34,189 bases of DNA from contig JAINDL010000055.1 in assembly GCA_019931245.1 (NCBI GenBank), positions 1-34,189 on the forward strand, in the 5' to 3' direction. This DNA is from Bryobacteraceae bacterium CoA2 C42. Its GTDB lineage: Bacteria > Acidobacteriota > Terriglobia > Bryobacterales > Bryobacteraceae. Of this stretch, positions 25,219 to 33,355 are shown piece after piece (positions within the stretch are counted from its first letter, which is position 1; each line of letters opens with the position of its first letter). A program made the position numbers and the translations under genes. Under the pieces are notes generated by a model. That model did not search any database and was not told the origin of the DNA. It saw nothing but the letters and a program-made list of their open reading frames with translations.

Positions 25219-27540
25219 ATGCTGCGTTTCCTGATGATCTGGCTGATGCCCGCCCTGGCGGGGGCGCAGATTATTCCCAATTGGTATATCGTCGAACTGG
25301 CGGAGGGGCCGCGGGCCACGGTGGCGGCGCGGCGGGCGGCGCAGGACCGGGTGGCGCGGGCGATGGGGACGCGGCACCGGGTGCGGAGCCGGGTGCAGGT
25401 GGTGGCGAACGCGCTGGTAGTGGAGTCGGCGGCGGGCGAGGAGTTGGGTCGGATGGCGGGGGTGCGGCGGGTGACGCCGGTGGTGGAACTGCGAACGAGC
25501 CTGGACCGGGCGGTGGAGTTGCACCAGATTCGGGCGGCGTGGGAGCGGCTGCCGGATGCGGGGCGGGCCGGGGCCGGGATCAAGATCGGGATTCTCGATA
25601 CGGGCATCGACGCCCGGCATCCGGCGTTTCTGGGGGAAGGGATGCAGGCGCCCGAGGGGTTTCCGAAGGTATCGAGCGAGGCGTTCCGGGAGGCGACCAA
25701 CGGCAAGGTGATTGTGCAGCGGAGCTACGATGCGCTGAACCGGACGGCGGAGTCGATCGTCGATGGCGCGGGGCACGGGACGGCGGTAGCGATGGTGGCG
25801 GCGGGGGCGCGGGTGCGGAGTCCGTACGGGGAGATGGCGGGGGCGGCGCCGGGGGCGTGGCTGGGAGCGTACCGGGTATTTGGCGGGGTGGGGGGAACGC
25901 GAGGAAGTTCGGCGGCGCTGCTGCAGGCTCTGGATGATGCCGTGGCGGACGGGATGGACGTGGTGAACATGAGCCTGGGACTGTTTCCGCCGCTGCGGGA
26001 GGAGATTGATCCGCTGGCGGAGGCGATTCAGCGGGCGGTGGAGAGAGGGGTGATGGTGGTGAAGGCGGGGGGCAACGAGGGGCCGGATATTGCTTCGGTG
26101 GATTCGCCGACGGTGGCCGGGGTGGGGATCGCTGTAGGGGCGATCCGGAACGACCGGGCGTTTGCCGAGGCGGTGTCGATTGCAGGGGGAGAGAACCTGT
26201 TCGCGGTCGCTTCAAGCGGGGCGCGGCCGCGGGAGCCGGTGCGGGGCAGACTGGTGGATGTGAGCGTGACGGACCCTTCGGGCTTGGCTTGCGGCCCGCT
26301 GGCGGGAGACGCTTTGCGCGGGGCGGTGGTACTGATTCTGCGGGGGACCTGCCTGTTCAGTGAGAAGCTGAAAAATGCCGAGGCGGCGGGGGCGATAGCG
26401 GCGGTGGTGTACACGCATGGGCTGGACCCTGATCCGTTCCCCATGGTGGTGGGCGATGCCCGGCTGCCGGCCTTGATGGTGGGCTTTGCGAACGGTCTCT
26501 GGTTGAAGCGACGGCTGCAGGAGGTTCCGGATACCGCGGTGCGGCTGAGCTTTTTCCCGACGGTGGCGTTTCCCTTGCCGGGGACGCCTTTGAGCGGGTT
26601 TTCCTCGCGCGGGCCGACGATTGAAGGGCGGATTGCTCCGGATCTGGTGGCGGTGGGGCAGTTTTTGGGCACGGCGGCGGGGACGGCGGAGCCGCGGGGG
26701 GCGGTCTATGACCCGAGCGGGTATCGGATTGTGCAGGGGACGAGTTTTTCCGCGCCGCTGGTGGCGGGGGCTTACGCCGTGCTCAAGGAGGCGAGACCGG
26801 GCTTGCGCGCCCGGCAGTACCGTTCGCTGCTGATCAACGCGGCGGCGCCGGCGAGGAGGCTGGACGATACCGAGGACGTGCCGCAGCGGGTGGGGGCGGG
26901 ACGGTTGGATCTGCTGCGGGCGATGGATAGTCCGCTGACGGCGGAGCCGGCGGTACTGAGCCTGGGCACGGGCGGAGCCGGTGGGCCGGGGGCCCCGGAG
27001 GTCGCCATCGAGCACATCGGCCGGGAGGCGGGGCGCTTCACGGCGGTCGTGGAGCCGGGCCAGGGAGGCGTTCCGGTGGTGGAGCCGGCCGAGTTTGATC
27101 TGGCGGCGGGTGGCGCGACCCGGCTGCGGCTGAGCTGGCCGGGCGGGTTGGGGGCAGGGGCGCATTTTGGCCGGCTCCTGATTCGCCGGGCGGAGAGCGG
27201 CGAGGAGGTAGTGCGGATTCCGTACTGGTACGGGGTGCCGCGGCCGGAGGCGGCGAACATCACCTTTCTGCCCTATCCGCCGGCCGAGGCCGAGGCGGGT
27301 TCGAGTGTTGATTTGTGGTTTCTGACCACGGATGCGATTGGGGCGGCGGCGGTGGGCGAGGAGCCGCAGGTGGTTGTGGAAGAGGGTGGGGGCGCGGTTG
27401 TGGAGGTGCAACGGCGGCCGCAACTGGCGCCGGGGCTGGTGCGGGTGACGGTGCGGTTGGGACCGGGACAGGATGTGGACAACGTATTCCGGATCCGGTG
27501 CGGGGCGGCGGAGGCGCGGGCCTACATCACTGGTTATTAG
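25219..27540 (+). CDS. Second secreted subtilisin-like (S8) protease, paralogue lacking TIGR03437
   Basis: A 773-residue protease directly after the first, with an AGAGGAGTAGGG ribosome site. Signal peptide about 1-17; propeptide-like region to about 95; catalytic D127 (GILDTGID), H186 (GAGHGTAV) and S509 (GTSFSAPLVAG), all intact. A PA-type insert is present (LILRGTCLFSEKLKNAEAAGAIAAVVYTHG). The C-terminus has one beta-rich domain and a short Ig-like segment, and ends before any TIGR03437 domain. The matching architecture and 10-bp spacing point to tandem duplication followed by divergence. The two are probably co-transcribed and may differ in localisation or substrate. Confidence 0.93.
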   Translation: MLRFLMIWLMPALAGAQIIPNWYIVELAEGPRATVAARRAAQDRVARAMGTRHRVRSRVQVVANALVVESAAGEELGRMAGVRRVTPVVELRTSLDRAVELHQIRAAWERLPDAGRAGAGIKIGILDTGIDARHPAFLGEGMQAPEGFPKVSSEAFREATNGKVIVQRSYDALNRTAESIVDGAGHGTAVAMVAAGARVRSPYGEMAGAAPGAWLGAYRVFGGVGGTRGSSAALLQALDDAVADGMDVVNMSLGLFPPLREEIDPLAEAIQRAVERGVMVVKAGGNEGPDIASVDSPTVAGVGIAVGAIRNDRAFAEAVSIAGGENLFAVASSGARPREPVRGRLVDVSVTDPSGLACGPLAGDALRGAVVLILRGTCLFSEKLKNAEAAGAIAAVVYTHGLDPDPFPMVVGDARLPALMVGFANGLWLKRRLQEVPDTAVRLSFFPTVAFPLPGTPLSGFSSRGPTIEGRIAPDLVAVGQFLGTAAGTAEPRGAVYDPSGYRIVQGTSFSAPLVAGAYAVLKEARPGLRARQYRSLLINAAAPARRLDDTEDVPQRVGAGRLDLLRAMDSPLTAEPAVLSLGTGGAGGPGAPEVAIEHIGREAGRFTAVVEPGQGGVPVVEPAEFDLAAGGATRLRLSWPGGLGAGAHFGRLLIRRAESGEEVVRIPYWYGVPRPEAANITFLPYPPAEAEAGSSVDLWFLTTDAIGAAAVGEEPQVVVEEGGGAVVEVQRRPQLAPGLVRVTVRLGPGQDVDNVFRIRCGAAEARAYITGY

Positions 27541-27550
27541 GCGGCGGGGG

Positions 27551-27556
27551 TATACT
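27551..27556 (+). promoter_or_regulatory. Putative -10 element upstream of greA
   Basis: TATACT 33 bases before the greA ATG, followed by GAGA, giving the same TATACTGAGA ten-mer as the rpmH promoter. The -35 is weak (CTGGTT at 27530-27535 with 15-bp spacing), so the site is tentative. Confidence 0.4.
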
Positions 27557-27588
27557 GAGAAGACTGATTTTTACCGGACGTTGTCTCC

Positions 27589-28065
27589 ATGGAAGCCCTG
27601 AAGAAAAAACTGTTGGAAGAGATTGCGGCGCTCGAGTACGAGTTCCGCAACGAGTTGCCCAAGGAGATCCTGCGCGCCCGGGAATTGGGCGATTTGAGCG
27701 AGAACGCGGAGTATCATGCGGCCAAGGAGCGGCAGGGTCTGGTCAACGCGCGTCTCGGTCAGTTGCAGAAGAGACTGGCCGAGCTGTCGATGATTGATCT
27801 GACGAAGGTTCCGAAGGATCGGATCGGGTTCGGCTCGACGGTGGTGGTCTATGACATCACCAAATCGGTAGAGATTGAGTACCGGCTGGTGACGAGCGAG
27901 GAGTCTGACGCCAAGCAGGGCATGGTGTCGACGAGTTCGCCGATTGGCCGGGGCCTGCTGAACCGGCGGGTGGGCGAAGAGATCAAGATTCAGGTTCCCG
28001 GCGGAGCGCTGGAGTACGAAGTAGTGCGGATTGTGACCATCCACGGCGAGACGCTGGAGGCCTAA
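27589..28065 (+). CDS. greA: Transcription elongation factor GreA
   Basis: A 158-residue Gre factor, which enters the RNA polymerase secondary channel and stimulates cleavage of backtracked transcripts. An N-terminal coiled coil (about 1-75) carries the ARELGDLSENAEYHAAKE tip with the conserved acidic Asp and Glu. The C-terminal FKBP-like domain includes IGFGSTVVVYD, SSPIGRGLLNRRVGEEI and VPGGALEYEVV. Length and order are normal. The next gene starts 6 bp downstream, so it is probably co-transcribed with the CDP-alcohol phosphatidyltransferase. Confidence 0.96.
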   Translation: MEALKKKLLEEIAALEYEFRNELPKEILRARELGDLSENAEYHAAKERQGLVNARLGQLQKRLAELSMIDLTKVPKDRIGFGSTVVVYDITKSVEIEYRLVTSEESDAKQGMVSTSSPIGRGLLNRRVGEEIKIQVPGGALEYEVVRIVTIHGETLEA

Positions 28066-28071
28066 GTTCCC

Positions 28072-28704
28072 ATGACCGTAACGCGCGCCATAGGTCAGGC
28101 CTGTAACCGGATTATCCTTCTCATTGTCCACGGCCTGGCTCTTTCGAAGATCCATCCGAACATGCTGACCTTTATCGGTCTGCTCATTAATGTCTATGCG
28201 GCGGTGCTGCTGGGACGGGGCGAGTTTTTCGCGGGCGGCTTAGTGGTGCTGGGCGCGGGACTGTTCGATATGGTGGACGGGCGGGTGGCGCGGCACACGA
28301 ATCAGGTAACCATGTTCGGCGGTTTCTTTGATTCCGTACTCGATCGGTATTCGGATTTAGGCTTACTGATGGGTCTGTTGGTATATTACGCATCGATTGA
28401 CCGTTTCTTCTATGTGGTGCTGACCGCCGTGGTCATGACCGGGTCGGTGATGGTGAGCTACACGCGGGCGCGGGCGGAGAACACGATCCCGCAGTGTAAG
28501 GTCGGTTTTGCGGAGCGGCCGGAGCGGGTCGTGTTGCTGATTATCGGCGCGTTGTTTGACCGGATGGCGCCGGTGCTGTGGGTGATTGCGATTCTGTCGA
28601 ACCTGACCGTCATTCACCGGATGATTTACACCTATCAGCAGGCGCAACGGCTCGAGGAGGCGCAGTTGCGGCCGGCGGGCAAGAGTGGCGCGGTGGTTAG
28701 CTAG
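28072..28704 (+). CDS. CDP-alcohol phosphatidyltransferase family protein
   Basis: This 210-residue integral membrane enzyme has about six hydrophobic helices and the exact CDP-OH-P motif D(x2)DG(x2)AR(x8)G(x3)D(x3)D, read from DMVDGRVAR through GGFFDSVLD (about residues 66-92). It transfers a phosphatidyl or related group from a CDP-alcohol to an alcohol acceptor in phospholipid synthesis. The acceptor (glycerol phosphate, inositol phosphate or other) cannot be decided by eye. It is convergent with acpS. Confidence 0.9.
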   Translation: MTVTRAIGQACNRIILLIVHGLALSKIHPNMLTFIGLLINVYAAVLLGRGEFFAGGLVVLGAGLFDMVDGRVARHTNQVTMFGGFFDSVLDRYSDLGLLMGLLVYYASIDRFFYVVLTAVVMTGSVMVSYTRARAENTIPQCKVGFAERPERVVLLIIGALFDRMAPVLWVIAILSNLTVIHRMIYTYQQAQRLEEAQLRPAGKSGAVVS

Positions 28705-28711
28705 CGCGGAC

Positions 28712-29089
28712 TCAGCTTTCGAGAATCACGACGGCCATGGCGAGGCCGGTAATGTGGGTTAGTGAGAGGTGGATCTGCCTGGCGCCGAGGCGGGCGGCTT
28801 CGCGGGCGGCCTGGCCGGTCAGGCGCAGGGTAGGTTGTCCGGAGGGCAGGTTGACGACCTCGATATCTTTCCAGGTGACGCCCCGGGTGAGTCCGGTACC
28901 GATGGCTTTCATCAAGGCCTCTTTGGCGGCGAAGCGGGCGGCGAGGCGCTCATGACGGTTGGCTTTGCCGAGGGAGTAGGCGATTTCGGCGTCGGTGTAG
29001 ACGCGCTGCAGGAAGCGTTCGCCGAATCGCTGGTGAGCCTCCTCGATCCGAGGCACTTCGGCCAGGTCCGTTCCAATCGAAAGAATCAC
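28712..29089 (-). CDS. acpS: Holo-[acyl-carrier-protein] synthase
   Basis: A 125-residue AcpS-type phosphopantetheinyl transferase, which moves 4'-phosphopantetheine from CoA to Ser of apo-ACP. Landmarks are the N-terminal ILSIGTDLAEVPRIEEA with the metal-binding Asp, the second motif ARFAAKEALMKAIGTG with the catalytic Glu/Lys, and the C-terminal HLSLTHITGLAMAVV. The start is the GTG at 29089 because family members begin at (M/V)I.GIGTD; a longer frame starts at GTG 29140 but adds an unconserved extension overlapping the divergent ABC gene. Confidence 0.93.
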   Translation of the reverse strand: MILSIGTDLAEVPRIEEAHQRFGERFLQRVYTDAEIAYSLGKANRHERLAARFAAKEALMKAIGTGLTRGVTWKDIEVVNLPSGQPTLRLTGQAAREAARLGARQIHLSLTHITGLAMAVVILES

Positions 29090-29126
29090 GCTTTCATTGT
29101 CGCGCAAGTAGAATGATAGGCAGGTT

Positions 29127-29852
29127 ATGGCGGCGGACACCGGAACGGGGATGATCTTAGAGGTGGAGGGGTTGCGGCACCGCTACCCGAACGGCAGGGT
29201 GGCGCTCGATGGCGTGGATCTGTCGATCGGGGCCGGTGAGGCGCTGGTGCTGCTGGGCGCCAACGGCTCGGGGAAGACGACGCTGCTGCTGCACCTGAAC
29301 GGCCTACTGCAGGGCGAGGGGCGCATCACGGTGGGGGGTGAGGTGCTGACCCCGGCCACGGTGCGGCGGGTGCGGGAGCAGGTAGGCCTGATCTTCCAGG
29401 ATTCGGACGACCAGTTGTTCATGCCCACGGTCCGGGAGGACGTTGCTTTTGGCCTGCGTCAGCGGGGGATGGCCGCCGGCGAGGCGGGGCGCCAGGCTGA
29501 AGAGATGCTGGCCAGTCTGGGGATCGCGGAGTTGGCCGGAAGGGCGCCCTACCAGCTGAGCGCGGGGGAGAAGAAACGGGTAGCGCTGGCTGGGGTGCTG
29601 ATCCTGAAACCGGCCCTGTTGGTGCTGGACGAACCGACCACTTACCTGGACCCGCCGGGCCAGCGGGATCTGATCACACTGCTGCGCCGCCTACCCCAGG
29701 CTAAGCTGGTGGCCACGCACGACGTGGACTTTGCCGAGGCGATTGCGCCGCGGGCGGTTTTTCTGACGTCAGGACGCGTGAGCGATAGCGGAACACCTAC
29801 CGAACTGGCTTTACGCTATCGCTGGCGCGTGGTTGAGAGGGTTGAAGGGTAG
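29127..29852 (+). CDS. ECF/CbiO-type ABC transporter ATP-binding protein
   Basis: A 241-residue ATPase with Walker A GANGSGKTT, Q-loop IFQDSDDQLFMPTVREDVAFG (typical of CbiO/EcfA energy-coupling ATPases), signature LSAGEKKRVALA, Walker B LLVLDEPT and the H-loop ATHD. It should energise uptake of a metal (cobalt or nickel) or a vitamin. No CbiM, CbiQ/EcfT or S component is in the window, so it is an orphan here. An internal ATG at 29151 is an alternative start. It is divergent from acpS. Confidence 0.88.
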   Translation: MAADTGTGMILEVEGLRHRYPNGRVALDGVDLSIGAGEALVLLGANGSGKTTLLLHLNGLLQGEGRITVGGEVLTPATVRRVREQVGLIFQDSDDQLFMPTVREDVAFGLRQRGMAAGEAGRQAEEMLASLGIAELAGRAPYQLSAGEKKRVALAGVLILKPALLVLDEPTTYLDPPGQRDLITLLRRLPQAKLVATHDVDFAEAIAPRAVFLTSGRVSDSGTPTELALRYRWRVVERVEG

Positions 29853-29859
29853 AGGAACC

Positions 29860-30171
29860 TTAGTTGCTTTGAGCAGCGCGGAAGCTTTCCCAACGCTTTT
29901 TCTGGGCGGCTGCAATGCGTTGGCGAGCCTCTTCACTGAGGACGCGCTTCCGCGGTTTCTTGGCAGAAGGCGCAGCACTAACTTTCTTCTTTTTTTCTGA
30001 TGGGGCAGCAACAGGGGCAGCCTCAACGGGTGCGGCAGTGGCTTTCCGGCCGCTGAGGACGGCCCGTACTTGCCGGATTTGTTCTTCTACGCGCTGCTTC
30101 TGCAACTCCAAACCTTCAAGAGCCGCTTCATAAAGCGCGATGTTGTCAACGAGCAGGGTTGTTTTAGCCAT
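29860..30171 (-). CDS. Small basic, probably nucleic-acid-binding protein
   Basis: This 103-residue protein has an N-terminal helical, coiled-coil-like part (about 1-42, LYEAALEGLELQKQRVEEQIRQVRAVL), an Ala/Pro/Lys-rich linker, and a basic C-terminus with RKRVLSEEARQRIAAAQKKRW. I recognise this last motif from many acidobacterial small proteins but know no assigned function. A dimerising helix with a flexible basic tail suggests a nucleoid or RNA-binding protein. It lies 3 bp downstream of the dtd stop on the same strand and may be co-transcribed with it. Confidence 0.75.
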   Translation of the reverse strand: MAKTTLLVDNIALYEAALEGLELQKQRVEEQIRQVRAVLSGRKATAAPVEAAPVAAPSEKKKKVSAAPSAKKPRKRVLSEEARQRIAAAQKKRWESFRAAQSN

Positions 30172-30174
30172 ACT

Positions 30175-30669
30175 TTAGTTATTAGAGTCGATCTTTAAGT
30201 TCGATTTGTCAAGTTTCTCTTTCGTTGCTTCGAGGGAATCGAGTAGGATCGTCACCGGTCCATCGTTGACCAACGAGACACACATATGGGCCTGGAAGAC
30301 ACCGCAGTGTAGCTCCACACCAGCCGACCGGGCTTGCTCGAGAAAGCACTCGTAAAGGCGGCGGGCTAAGTCGGGAGGGGCGGCCAGATCGAAACTCGGT
30401 CTCCTTCCTTTTCCGGTGGAACCATATAGAGTGAACTGCGAGGCTACCAGAATGGCGTTCGACGTCTCTCGAAGGTTTCGGTTCATCTTGCCTTTTTCAT
30501 CGGAAAAAATGCGCAGATGGAGGATTTTGTCCACCAGGTAGGATACATCCCGTTCCGTGTCCTCCCGCCCGACGCCTAAGAACACCAGAAGGCCCGGACC
30601 TATCGCCCCAGTGACGACGCCATCGACCGTGATATCGGCGCGGAGAACCCGCTGAAGGAGAGCACGCAT
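30175..30669 (-). CDS. dtd: D-aminoacyl-tRNA deacylase
   Basis: A 164-residue DTD that removes D-amino acids (and glycine from mischarged tRNAs) to proofread translation. Both invariant motifs are visible: SQFTLYG (the SQxTL motif) and VNDGPVTILLDS (the NxGPxT-type motif). The N-terminus is MRALLQRVLRADITVDGV, which fixes the ATG at 30669 over the longer open frame to 30735. The C-terminal KEKLDKSNLKIDSNN tail is longer than usual. It is divergent from the GHMP kinase gene. Confidence 0.95.
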   Translation of the reverse strand: MRALLQRVLRADITVDGVVTGAIGPGLLVFLGVGREDTERDVSYLVDKILHLRIFSDEKGKMNRNLRETSNAILVASQFTLYGSTGKGRRPSFDLAAPPDLARRLYECFLEQARSAGVELHCGVFQAHMCVSLVNDGPVTILLDSLEATKEKLDKSNLKIDSNN

Positions 30670-30733
30670 ATGCTTCCAGTATGCGCGCTCACTGGGGCCG
30701 CGCGGTTGCGAGCCACCCCGGGGGCGGGGGATC

Positions 30734-31738
30734 ATGAGAGGCCAGATGATCGAAACCTATGCTTACGCCCGAGCCGGACTGTTGGGTAATCCGAGCGATG
30801 GCTATTTCGGCAAGACGATTTCCCTGTTGGTGAAGAATTTCCGTGCCCGCGTGCTGCTCTATCCCAGCGCGCGGCTCGAGATCAAGCCGGCCAAAGCCGA
30901 TCTGCCGGTTTTTGAAAGTCTCGACGACCTATATACATCCACGCGCTGGCGGGGTTACTACGGCGGTATTCGGATTGTGCAGGCGCTGCTGGTCCGCTTC
31001 CTCGACTATTGCCGGGAACAAGGCATTGAACTTCCGGAGCGGAATTTCACCCTGGAGTACGAGTCCACCATACCGCTCCGGCTGGGTATGGGCGGCAGCA
31101 GCGCCATCATTACGGCGGCGCTGCGGGCGCTGATGCAGTACTACTTGATTGAGATACCGCTGCCGATCCAGGCTAACCTCGTGCTCGAAACCGAAACGCG
31201 CGAACTTGGTGTGGGCGCCGGACTGCAGGACCGGGTGATTCAGGCTTACGGCGGAGTCGTCTACATGGACTTCAACGAGGAGTTGATGGAGCGGCGGGGT
31301 TATGGGGATTACGAATCGCTCGACCCTGCCTTGCTGGACCGGGTCTATGTTGCCTACCGAACCTCCCTGAGCGAAGGAACCGAGTTGTTTCACAACAACA
31401 TCCGGGAACGATGGCGCCGGGGGGAGCCGCTCGTGGTCGATGCGATGAAGACCTGGGCATCCTACGCTGAACAGGGCCGGCAGGCGATCCTTACGCGCGA
31501 CCGGATCCGGCTCCATGCCCTGATTGACGCCAACTTCGATCTGCGGACCCGCCTGTATGAGATAGGAACCGGCAATCTCGAAATGATTCGCGTGGCGCGC
31601 GGGTGCGGCGTCTCGGCGAACTTCGCGGGCTCGGGCGGCGCCATTGTCGGGCTTTATGAGAGCGAGGAGCAGTTGGAGGCGCTACGGGTTGGTCTGGCGG
31701 GGATCGGGGTCGCGGTGGTTCGCCCGCGGATCACCTAA
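30734..31738 (+). CDS. GHMP-superfamily sugar kinase, glucuronokinase-like
   Basis: A 334-residue kinase of the GHMP superfamily. The N-terminus ARAGLLGNPSDGYFGKTIS resembles the substrate loop of plant glucuronokinase, and IPLRLGMGGSSAIITAAL is the GHMP phosphate-binding loop. The C-terminal motif is ANFAGSGGAIVGL. It would phosphorylate a sugar or uronic acid at the anomeric position using ATP, feeding nucleotide-sugar or exopolysaccharide synthesis; the substrate is inferred only from resemblance. The ATG at 30746 is an alternative start with a GAGAGG site just before it. The stop directly abuts the IS1380 left end. Confidence 0.82.
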   Translation: MRGQMIETYAYARAGLLGNPSDGYFGKTISLLVKNFRARVLLYPSARLEIKPAKADLPVFESLDDLYTSTRWRGYYGGIRIVQALLVRFLDYCREQGIELPERNFTLEYESTIPLRLGMGGSSAIITAALRALMQYYLIEIPLPIQANLVLETETRELGVGAGLQDRVIQAYGGVVYMDFNEELMERRGYGDYESLDPALLDRVYVAYRTSLSEGTELFHNNIRERWRRGEPLVVDAMKTWASYAEQGRQAILTRDRIRLHALIDANFDLRTRLYEIGTGNLEMIRVARGCGVSANFAGSGGAIVGLYESEEQLEALRVGLAGIGVAVVRPRIT

Positions 31739-31754
31739 CCCGGATTTCTCACGA
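31739..31754 (+). repeat. IS1380 left terminal inverted repeat
   Basis: CCCGGATTTCTCACGA, matched imperfectly by the reverse complement of 33356-33374. Confidence 0.55.
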
Positions 31755-31764
31755 AGAAACGGCA

Positions 31765-31832
31765 AAAGGCCTCGTTTCGTGGCATAACTGGTTTATCTAG
31801 AACGAGTTAATGTCCAGAACGGAGAGGCCTTT
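31765..31832 (+). promoter_or_regulatory. Inverted repeat covering the transposase ribosome site
   Basis: AAAGGCCTC at 31765-31773 is perfectly complementary to GAGGCCTTT at 31824-31832, which covers most of the GGAGAGG Shine-Dalgarno (31821-31827) before the ATG at 31836. A transcript entering from outside would carry both arms and hide the ribosome site. A transcript starting inside the 50-base loop would not. A second stem, CACGAAGAAACG (31750-31761) with CGTTTCGTG (31773-31781), lies closer to the IS end. Confidence 0.5.
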
Positions 31833-31835
31833 GCT

Positions 31836-33191
31836 ATGACGGAGTGTATCCAAGAACGCTTCGAGTTTGCAGCTCATTCTTCTAAGCCGGTGGTCGTGGA
31901 GTTCGACGGGGAGCAGAGCAGCAGCGACGGGGGCGCGTTGTTGTTGCGCGAAGTCGATCGTCGGCTGCGGCTGACCGAGCGTCTGGCCGCGTGCTTTGCC
32001 GATCAAAGGGATCAACGTCGCGTCGAGCATAGCGTCGAGGATATGCTGCGGCAGCGCGTGTTTTCCTTGGCACTCGGCTATGAGGATCTAAACGATCAGG
32101 AACTGCTCCAGAAGGATCCGATGTTGCGCCTGTTGATTGGCAAGAAGGATCAGGAGCAAGACCTGGCGGGCAAGAGCACGTTGAATCGCCTGGAACTGAG
32201 CACGGGCATGACGAGCCGCTACAAAAAAGTGCACGATTGGCGGGAGGCGCTCGACAAGTTACTGCTGGATCTGTTTGTGGAGAGTTTTGCGACAGTGCCC
32301 GAACAAATCGTGCTCGATTTGGATGCGACCGATATTCCGTTGCACGGCACGCAAGAAAGCCGCTTCTATCATGGATATTATGGCCATTATTGCTACCTGC
32401 CGTTGTACATCATGAGCGGCAATCAAGTGCTGCGGGCGCGCTTGCGGCCCGCCAACCAGGATGCCAGCGCTGGCTCCTGGAAAGAGTTGGCGCCGGTGGC
32501 GGCGAGGCTGCGGGAGCAGTGGCCGGAAGTCCAGATCATCGTGCGCGCCGACAGCGGATTCTGCCGCGAAGGGCTGCTGTTATGGTGTGAGCAAAACCGG
32601 GTGGATTATGTGCCGGGGCTGGCGCGCAACCAGACGTTGCGCGGGCTGATCGAAGATCCCTTGCAGCAGGCACGGGAGGGTTTCACCAAGACGGGTGAGG
32701 CAACCCGGGTGTTTCGCGAATTCAGCTACCGGACGGTGTCCAAGACGTGGAGCCGCTGGCGGCGCGTGGTGGCCAAGGCCGAGTACATCTCGGGCAAGGA
32801 GAACCCGCGCTTCATCGTGACGAGTCTGGCACCGGAGGTTTACGAAGGTCGCCTGCTCTATGAGCGGTTGTACTGCGCGCGCGGCGAAATGGAGAACCGA
32901 ATTAAGGATTAGATGTCGCTGTTCGCCCACCGGTTGAGTACGGAGAGTTTTCGCGGGAATCAGCTGCGGTTGTATCTTTCGACGTTTGCTTATCCGTTGC
33001 TGCGAGGGTTGCGGAAGCAGGCGCTGGTGGGCACCGACTTGGCCAAGGCTCAGCCACAAACCCTGCGGCTGAAGTTACTCAAGATCGCTGCGACGATCCG
33101 CGTGACGGCACGCAAGATCTGGGTGTCGCTACCGCGCAGTTACCCAATGCAGGCCGTGTTCCGACAAGCGCACCTTGCCCTGCGCTGCTGA
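31836..33191 (+). pseudogene. IS1380-family transposase split by an in-frame amber codon
   Basis: The first part (31836-32912, 358 residues) has IS1380 transposase landmarks: FDGEQSSSDGGALLLREVDRR, the catalytic DLDATDIPLHG and VRADSGFCREG Asp-bearing blocks, and MENRIKD near its end. A TAG at 32910-32912 interrupts it. The same frame continues at once (32913-33191) with SLFAHRLSTESFRGNQLRLYLSTFAY and LRLKLLKIAATIRVTARKI, the normal family C-terminus. Family members read IKEQQ.DLFADR here, so a single CAG-to-TAG change explains the stop. No indel is needed. The copy is probably inactive unless the amber is read through. Confidence 0.88.
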
Positions 33192-33355
33192 CCGGCCCGA
33201 CCCTGATCTTTGACCGTTTCCGACCCAAACGAAGAACAAGGGAACCCTTGAAGGCCCCCCTGCGCGTAAATTGATGAAAACACACAATCGTCATTTTTTG
33301 CGTTTTTCGAACTCCCGGCAATTTCGCCACACCTTCGCTTCTTCGCTCTTCGAGC

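Noticed and set aside
23628-25706. 692-residue minus-strand frame
   Set aside because: It is antisense to the two subtilases; low-complexity Arg/Pro/His composition and no motif.
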